Source of the DNA: an uncultured Bacteroidales bacterium
Lineage (GTDB): Bacteria; Bacteroidota; Bacteroidia; Bacteroidales; Bacteroidaceae
NCBI GenBank assembly: GCA_945788445.1
Contig: CALZMA010000084.1
Coordinates: forward strand, 1-5,155
Direction of reading: 5' to 3'
Length of the DNA stretch: 5,155 bases
In this document: in pieces, positions 1 to 5,155 of the stretch
How the letters are laid out: each line of letters starts with the position of its first letter
Numbering within the stretch: position 1 is the first letter of the stretch
The notes under the pieces: model-generated
Databases searched by the model: none
Seen by the model: only the letters and a program-made list of their open reading frames with translations
What the model was told of the DNA's origin: nothing
Program-made: the position numbers and the translations under genes

Positions 1-461
1 AGAAACTTCTTTATGAAAGTCTCGTCAATCGTATCTACAGGACAAACCATCTCCGGGAAGTCGTTCATTACCTGCTTGTATTCTGCATTCAGGAAAGCGA
101 AGAAGTCGTTTTTGTCTATCACGTCGCTTTCATTGATATGGAATCCGGTGGGAATGGCAGCGCTGACAAGGCTTTCAAACTCGGCGTATCGCTCCTCAGG
201 CACCACATTGTCCAGTTCCATCGTAGAGACCGTACAACCGATGTCGACGCCCACGTGATTGGGATTGACATATTTTCCAAGCGGAGCAGAGAATCCGATG
301 GTGATACCCTTTCCCATGTGTACATCAGGCATGATACGCACATGCGCTCCTTCAAAAGGACGTTGGTCGAGCAACGACTGTATCAATTCCACGGCTTCCT
401 CTTCCACATTGTCTGTAAAGATCTTGCAGTCCGTACAGTATTTTCCTTTTAATTCTTTCAT
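1..461 (-). CDS. rtcB: RtcB-family RNA ligase, N-terminal part (runs off window edge)
   Basis: The reading frame opens with ATG at 461 and stays open to base 1, giving 153 codons without a stop, so this is the N-terminal third or more of a protein that is usually about 400 residues. Two hallmark RtcB motifs are seen: RIMPDVHMGKG at residues 42-52 and GVDIGC at 71-76. In characterised RtcB proteins the Asp and Cys of GVDIGC bind the catalytic manganese ions; here they are D73 and C76. The family joins RNA ends carrying 2',3'-cyclic phosphate or 3'-phosphate to 5'-hydroxyl ends, using GTP and a covalent histidine-GMP intermediate, in the cytoplasm. The GMP-accepting histidine and other ligands lie beyond the window. 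The residue after the Cys is Thr, where the canonical enzymes usually have Gly, which suggests a divergent subfamily. A CxxC (C9, C12) lies near the N terminus. The start is supported by a promoter box 29 bases upstream. G+C is about 46%, well below its neighbours. The family call is firm; the exact substrate is unknown. Confidence 0.92.
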   Translation of the reverse strand, partial: MKELKGKYCTDCKIFTDNVEEEAVELIQSLLDQRPFEGAHVRIMPDVHMGKGITIGFSAPLGKYVNPNHVGVDIGCTVSTMELDNVVPEERYAEFESLVSAAIPTGFHINESDVIDKNDFFAFLNAEYKQVMNDFPEMVCPVDTIDETFIKKF

Positions 462-489
462 TATCGTATCTGTTTTGGGGATTCGGCGG

Positions 490-497
490 CAAAGGTA
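490..497 (-). promoter_or_regulatory. Bacteroidota -7 promoter box for rtcB
   Basis: Read on the minus strand these bases are TACCTTTG, a perfect match to the Bacteroidota housekeeping -7 consensus TAnnTTTG. The distance to the rtcB ATG at 461 leaves a short leader of about 20-25 bases. No clear TTG-type -33 element is found at the usual spacing; an inverted repeat occupies that position instead. The leader has no Shine-Dalgarno sequence, as is normal in this phylum. The transcription start is inferred, not seen. Confidence 0.6.
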
Positions 498-501
498 GGC
501 A

Positions 502-530
502 TGCGGTACGCAGCTTTTTTGCGTAATGCA
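502..530. repeat. Inverted repeat abutting the rtcB promoter, possible operator
   Basis: The core is a 5-bp perfect inverted repeat, TACGC at 507-511 and GCGTA at 521-525, with a 9-base A/T-rich spacer. It extends outward through one mismatch and one G-T pair to TGC at 502-504 and GCA at 528-530. It lies four bases upstream of the -7 box and covers the place of a -33 element. That position suits a repressor or activator site. As a terminator for the upstream operon it is weak, because no U-run follows it on the minus strand. Confidence 0.4.
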
Positions 531-547
531 GATAATTTTTCAATATA

Positions 548-611
548 ATGAGCCCTACAAGGGCGGCAACGCTATGCGGGCGTAGATGGGTGCCGTCCTT
601 GCAGGGCTCAT
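548..611. repeat. Long imperfect palindrome (REP- or MITE-like intergenic element)
   Basis: The 21-base arms at 548-568 and 591-611 match at 19 of 21 positions. The two exceptions are 557/602 and 563/596; on either strand one becomes a G-U pair and the other an A-C mismatch. The loop contains a second small hairpin, with stem 572-576 paired to 581-585 and tetraloop CGGG; its single U-G pair exists only in plus-strand RNA. A related GCCCTTGCA motif recurs at 636-644, so this core occurs three times within about 100 bases. Palindromes built on GAGCCCTGCAAGGGC-type arms resemble dispersed intergenic repeats of Bacteroidota, but that is recollection and was not searched. It could also serve as a bidirectional transcription barrier between surA and rtcB. 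Confidence 0.6.
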
Positions 612-671
612 GGTGAGGTCTATGGGTAAAGGTCAGCCCTTGCATGGGGAGACCGGGGCGTTTCGTGTGTT

Positions 672-716
672 GGGGCGCATGTCGTGCGTACGCATGTATC
701 ATCTATACATTGCCCC
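672..716. repeat. Nested palindromes just downstream of surA
   Basis: Three symmetric elements are packed here. The outer stem is GGGGC at 672-676 with GCCCC at 712-716. Inside are a perfect 10-bp palindrome TGCGTACGCA at 685-694 and a hairpin with arms ATGTAT at 694-699 and ATACAT at 705-710 around a 5-base loop. The outer stem can alternatively extend by pairing 679-682 with 707-710, so the elements compete. The outer stem begins 12 bases past the surA stop codon, a place expected for an RNA 3'-end structure, but no U-run follows, so it is not a textbook intrinsic terminator. Confidence 0.45.
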
Positions 717-728
717 GCCTCGCCGCGA

Positions 729-2075
729 TTATTTAATCCAGCCTGGATAGCGGAAGTCGCAGGAGCGCCATTCGGGGCTGATGCGGACGTAGGTGGTGCT
801 GATTTTCTTCTTCAGCCATTCCTCGATTTTCTCCTCGCGGCGCTTGGCCACAACGGTTTCGCGCAGGGTCTGGAAGTCCTCGGTGACGCTGGCCTGGTGG
901 CCGTCGATGCGCGTCTTCAGGCGGACGATGGCGCAGACGGTCTGGCCTTTCTTGTTCACCATCGTGAAGGCGCGCGACACCTGGCCCACCTGGAGCGTGT
1001 CCACTACTTTCGCCACGTCGGCCGGGAGGTCCTTCATCTCGAAGCGCGAGGTGATGGAATAGCTGCCATCGTTGGCCATGAGGCCGTAGTTGTTGCGCGT
1101 GTCCTTGTCGTCGGAGAGGACGCCCGCGGCAGCTTCGAAGGTAAACTTCCCGGCGCGGATGTCGTCGGCGATGGAGTCGAGGCGGGCGGTGCAACGGGTG
1201 AGCTCGCTGGTCTCAATCTCCGGCTTGAGCAGGATGTGGCGCACGTTCACCTTGTCGCCGCGCTTGTCGATGAGCTGGATGATGTGGAAGCCGAACTCCG
1301 TGCGCACGATTTTCGACACCTTCTTGGGGTCGTTGAGGCTGAAGGCCACCGTGGCAAATTCGGGCACCCACTGGTTGCGTCCGGCGTAGCCGAGTTCGCC
1401 GCCGTTGCGGGCGGAACCGTCCTGCGAGTAGAACTTCGCCAGTGTGGCAAACTCCGACTCGCCGCTGTTCACGCGCTGGGCAAAGTCGCGCAGGCGGTTC
1501 TCGATGCGCTCGATCTCTGCACGCGAGATTTGCGGCGTGGAGGTGATGATTTGCACTTCCACCTGCGTGGGAATGAAGGGGATGCTGTCCGACGGCACGT
1601 TCTTGAAGTATTCGCGCACCTGTGCGGGCGTCACCTTGATGTCGCCGGCAATCTTCTGCTTCACCTGGTTAATCATCTCTCCTTCCCGCGCCTGCTTCTT
1701 CCACAGTTCGCGGAGCTGCGAGAGTTTCACGTGCATGATCTGCTCCACGGCTTCGCGTGAGCCGTAGGTCTGGATGATGTTGCTGATTTGCTCGTCGACC
1801 ATCTGGATGACGTCCGACTCGCTCACGCTGATGCTGTCGAGCTGGGCCTGGTGGAGGAAGAGCTTGTTGATGGCCAGCATTTCGGGTATGGTGCAGTAGG
1901 GATTGTTGACGGGTGAGCCCGACTGCTCGGCGCTGAGGCGTGCCTCTTCGACATCGGAGAGGAGAATGGGCTCGTCGCCCACGACCCAAATGATTTCGTC
2001 GACCACGTTCTTCTGTGCCCAAGCGGGGACGAGGGGGAGCAGAAGCAGCAGGGAGGCGATGATTTTCTTTACCAT
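729..2075 (-). CDS. surA: SurA-like periplasmic chaperone / peptidyl-prolyl isomerase
   Basis: This 448-residue protein starts with a signal peptide (basic VKK, hydrophobic stretch to residue 20, cleavage likely after AWA), so it acts in the periplasm. Residues about 24-165 form the helical SurA N-terminal chaperone domain, beginning VVDEIIWVVGDEPILLSDVE. Two parvulin-type repeats follow, about 171-270 and 277-387, then a basic helix and a conserved tail ending YPGWIK. SurA proteins escort unfolded outer-membrane proteins to the BAM complex. The first repeat keeps the FGFHII element (H264) but has VQIIT where active parvulins have RHIL. The second keeps RHIL (H280) but has TVCAIV in place of the later GYHII. 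Isomerase activity may thus be weak, with chaperoning the main role. The gene lies 57 bp after the other isomerase gene on the same strand. The ATG at 2075 is the only start that retains the whole signal peptide. Confidence 0.93.
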   Translation of the reverse strand: MVKKIIASLLLLLPLVPAWAQKNVVDEIIWVVGDEPILLSDVEEARLSAEQSGSPVNNPYCTIPEMLAINKLFLHQAQLDSISVSESDVIQMVDEQISNIIQTYGSREAVEQIMHVKLSQLRELWKKQAREGEMINQVKQKIAGDIKVTPAQVREYFKNVPSDSIPFIPTQVEVQIITSTPQISRAEIERIENRLRDFAQRVNSGESEFATLAKFYSQDGSARNGGELGYAGRNQWVPEFATVAFSLNDPKKVSKIVRTEFGFHIIQLIDKRGDKVNVRHILLKPEIETSELTRCTARLDSIADDIRAGKFTFEAAAGVLSDDKDTRNNYGLMANDGSYSITSRFEMKDLPADVAKVVDTLQVGQVSRAFTMVNKKGQTVCAIVRLKTRIDGHQASVTEDFQTLRETVVAKRREEKIEEWLKKKISTTYVRISPEWRSCDFRYPGWIK

Positions 2076-2103
2076 AAGATGAATTTTCGGAAAAGGGAGA
2101 AAG

Positions 2104-2126
2104 GGAGCGGACGGGCTGTCCGCTCC
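2104..2126 (-). terminator. Intercistronic hairpin between the two isomerase genes
   Basis: A perfect 9-bp stem pairs 2104-2112 with 2118-2126 around a 5-base loop, and is mostly G-C. It begins 7 bases after the stop codon of the upstream isomerase gene in the direction of transcription. The following minus-strand sequence is pyrimidine-rich (CCTTTCTCCCTTTTCC) but the U-run is broken by Cs. It may be a leaky terminator or an mRNA-stabilising structure that sets unequal expression of the two genes. It is not a strong intrinsic terminator. Confidence 0.5.
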
Positions 2127-2132
2127 ACTGGT

Positions 2133-3557
2133 TTATTGGATGGTTTTCAGTACGGCTTCGTCTACGCTGAAGCTGAAGCGGCGGCGAAGGTCTTCAACCC
2201 ATTCCTTCTCTTTCTGGGCCTGGTAGTCGGCCGTCACCTGGGGCTTCACGTCGAGCCACGACTTGGGCTGCTTCATGACGGTGCCACACACGCCGGTGGC
2301 GGCGTAGCCCTTGATGGGAGCCACGGGCTTGCCCGTCTTGAAGGCATAGGCATCGACGAAGCGGTTCTCGCCCTCCTGGCAGAGGTAGGGGCCGCTCACG
2401 CTGACGCAGACAGAGTCGGCGTTGAACTGCTGCTTGAGTTCCTTGCGCCAGTCGCCGTCGCCATATTTCTTCAACATTTTCTTCACCTTCTTGGCCTGCT
2501 TGGGGTTCTTGCAGTGGAACACGAAGCCCTTGAAGCGCGGGCGTTCCCAGGCATAGTCGGCCTTGTGGGCCTTGTACCACTGCTCGAGGCCGAGCGTGTC
2601 GGTGGCGGCTACGTCCCATACCTTCTGCTTGCTCACTTCGTAGAGGAGCAGGCCGTCGTGGTACTCCTGGATGAGGTAGCGGAGTTCGGCGTTGTCGACG
2701 ATGTGGGCGTTCATCACGCTGTCGAGCACGGCTTCGCGGGTGAGGCGGCCGCCCGAGGCTTCGACGATTTTCTGGATGCGGTGCTGGCTCGAGGCCTCCT
2801 CGATGTTCTGCTTCTTGAGCATGTCGATGATTTCCACGCGCAGCGTGTCGAAGGGGTCGATGGGCTTGCGGTCCGTCATCTTGATGATGTGGTAGCCGAA
2901 GGGCGAGAGGACGGGAGCCGACATCTGACCCTTCTGGAGGGCGTAGGCGGCATCCTCATATTCCTTCACAAAGGCACCGGGGCCCACGAGGGGAAGCTGT
3001 CCGCCCTTGGCCGCGCTGCCGGGGTCGGCGGAGAAGCGGCGTGCCATGTCGCCAAAGTCCGCTCCCGCAACGATAGCCGTGTGGATGGAGTCGGCCTTGA
3101 GCTTGGCCGCCTGCTTTTCGGCTTCCGAAGCGTTCTGGGGGAGCTTGATGAGGATGTGGGCGGTTTCGATGAGGTCCTGTCCGTTGAGCTTCTTCACCGT
3201 GTTGTCGTAGACCATGCGGGCGATGGAGTCGATAAACTCCTGGTCCACCAGATAGGGTGTGAGCTGCATGTCGCGGTAGGTGTGGAATTCCTTCCGGAAG
3301 CTCGTGAGCGTGTCCATGCCGGCTGCTTCGGCGGCTGCCACCTTCAGCTTGTAGTTGATGAACATGGGCACGTACTCTTCTACAGTCTTCTTCTCAACGG
3401 CGCCTTCGACGTTGCCGTTCTTGTGGAAAGAGTATTCAAACTCGGACTTCGTGACCTGCTTGCCGTTGATGGTCATCAGCACAGGGTCGGAAACCGATTG
3501 TGCCCCGGCCGTGAGGGCCAGGGCAAAAAGGGAGGAGATAAGAAATTTCAGTTTCAT
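2133..3557 (-). CDS. Secreted parvulin-type peptidyl-prolyl isomerase (SurA/PpiC-like foldase)
   Basis: This 474-residue protein has a signal peptide (KLK, hydrophobic core to about residue 19, cleavage likely after AGA), so it is exported to the periplasm. Residues about 24-127 resemble the helical SurA-type chaperone region, starting VLMTINGKQVTKSEFEYSF. A complete-looking parvulin domain spans about 128-229, with ETAHILIK (H134), RFSADPGSAAKGGQLP (D178 at the Pin1 Cys113 position) and PFGYHIIKM (H223). These are the residues expected of an active isomerase of this family. Residues about 235-474 are less certain: KGFVFHCKNPKQAKKVKKML near 343-362 may be a decayed second parvulin start, and the end is a charged strand-helix tail. 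Four cysteines (C349, C384, C393, C424) occur only in this half. It follows guaB by 76 bp and precedes surA by 57 bp, suggesting joint expression and a shared client pool of envelope proteins. No standard gene symbol is assigned. Confidence 0.9.
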   Translation of the reverse strand: MKLKFLISSLFALALTAGAQSVSDPVLMTINGKQVTKSEFEYSFHKNGNVEGAVEKKTVEEYVPMFINYKLKVAAAEAAGMDTLTSFRKEFHTYRDMQLTPYLVDQEFIDSIARMVYDNTVKKLNGQDLIETAHILIKLPQNASEAEKQAAKLKADSIHTAIVAGADFGDMARRFSADPGSAAKGGQLPLVGPGAFVKEYEDAAYALQKGQMSAPVLSPFGYHIIKMTDRKPIDPFDTLRVEIIDMLKKQNIEEASSQHRIQKIVEASGGRLTREAVLDSVMNAHIVDNAELRYLIQEYHDGLLLYEVSKQKVWDVAATDTLGLEQWYKAHKADYAWERPRFKGFVFHCKNPKQAKKVKKMLKKYGDGDWRKELKQQFNADSVCVSVSGPYLCQEGENRFVDAYAFKTGKPVAPIKGYAATGVCGTVMKQPKSWLDVKPQVTADYQAQKEKEWVEDLRRRFSFSVDEAVLKTIQ

Positions 3558-3633
3558 GGGGAAAAGAGTCCGTTATTAACAGATAGAGTTAAAAACGATA
3601 ACCTTAGACAATACAATGGTGGGGAAGCGGTGA
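3558..3633. other. Intergenic gap, guaB to isomerase gene
   Basis: This 76-bp spacer is A/T-richer than the genes around it. It holds a small inverted repeat, TTAAC at 3576-3580 and GTTAA at 3588-3592, in the leader of the isomerase gene. I find no TAnnTTTG box on the minus strand and no hairpin with a U-run, so read-through from guaB is the simplest reading. An internal promoter of a different type cannot be excluded. Confidence 0.4.
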
Positions 3634-5134
<1,501 letters not shown>

Positions 5135-5146
5135 TTTTATTGCGCG

Positions 5147-5154
5147 CAAAAGTA
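5147..5154 (-). promoter_or_regulatory. Bacteroidota -7 promoter box for guaB operon
   Basis: On the minus strand these bases read TACTTTTG, a perfect match to the TAnnTTTG consensus of the Bacteroidota primary sigma factor. The ATG lies 28 bases further down, leaving a leader of about 20-25 bases. The matching -33 element would lie just beyond the window. No competing box is seen within the guaB-isomerase-surA series, so this is the likely promoter for all three genes. Confidence 0.6.
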
Positions 5155-5155
5155 C

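Noticed and set aside
352..702. 116-codon minus-strand open frame covering the spacer between surA and rtcB
   Set aside because: It runs through the palindromes and the rtcB promoter and overlaps the start of rtcB in another frame. The open frame appears to be a by-product of the repeat sequence; no known domain is seen.
462..728. CRISPR array, tRNA or riboswitch in the spacer
   Set aside because: The repeats are inverted with unequal spacing, not regular direct repeats. No tRNA cloverleaf with conserved T-loop bases and no riboswitch core that I know could be recognised.
1034..1450. Short Arg/Ser/Pro-rich minus-strand open frames inside surA
   Set aside because: They are out-of-frame reads of surA with low-complexity composition typical of G+C-rich shadow frames.
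684..1760. 358-codon plus-strand open frame opposite surA
   Set aside because: Same reason: it is a complement-frame artefact of a G+C-rich gene, with no domain motifs and no promoter box upstream on the plus strand.
3576..3632. Possible internal promoter upstream of the isomerase gene
   Set aside because: The closest minus-strand match to the -7 box, TATCGTTT, departs from TAnnTTTG at key positions, and no paired -33 element is convincing.

Overview
The window looks like chromosomal DNA of a Bacteroidota bacterium, most likely of the order Bacteroidales and possibly Prevotellaceae. Three things point there: the protein sequences, in particular a two-parvulin SurA ending in a YPGWIK-type tail and a GuaB ending in EAPNYSRR; two perfect matches to the Bacteroidota -7 promoter box TAnnTTTG close to start codons; and the lack of Shine-Dalgarno sequences in favour of A/T-rich leaders. 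No plasmid, phage, CRISPR, tRNA or transposase gene is visible.

All four genes are on the minus strand and are read right to left. A promoter box at 5147-5154 leads into guaB (3634-5118, IMP dehydrogenase). After a 76-bp gap comes a secreted parvulin-type peptidyl-prolyl isomerase (2133-3557). After a 57-bp gap containing a 9-bp hairpin comes surA (729-2075, periplasmic outer-membrane-protein chaperone). The spacing and shared strand suggest one transcription unit that couples guanine nucleotide synthesis to two envelope folding factors. Both folding factors begin with clear signal peptides.

The 267-bp interval 462-728 has no convincing gene but is dense in inverted repeats: a nested palindrome cluster at 672-716 just after surA, a long imperfect hairpin at 548-611 that looks like a dispersed palindromic repeat, and an inverted repeat at 502-530 abutting a TAnnTTTG box at 490-497. 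That box drives the last gene, rtcB (461 to the window edge), an RNA ligase represented by its first 153 codons. The rtcB part is about 46% G+C (214 of 461 counted), while sampled lines of the other genes run at about 62-75%. The palindrome-rich spacer therefore lies near a compositional boundary.

The window is mostly conserved housekeeping content and I do not see a new multi-gene system. The points most worth checking are the repeat-rich spacer, the reciprocal loss of conserved histidines in the two SurA parvulin domains, and the poorly assigned cysteine-containing C-terminal half of the second folding factor.
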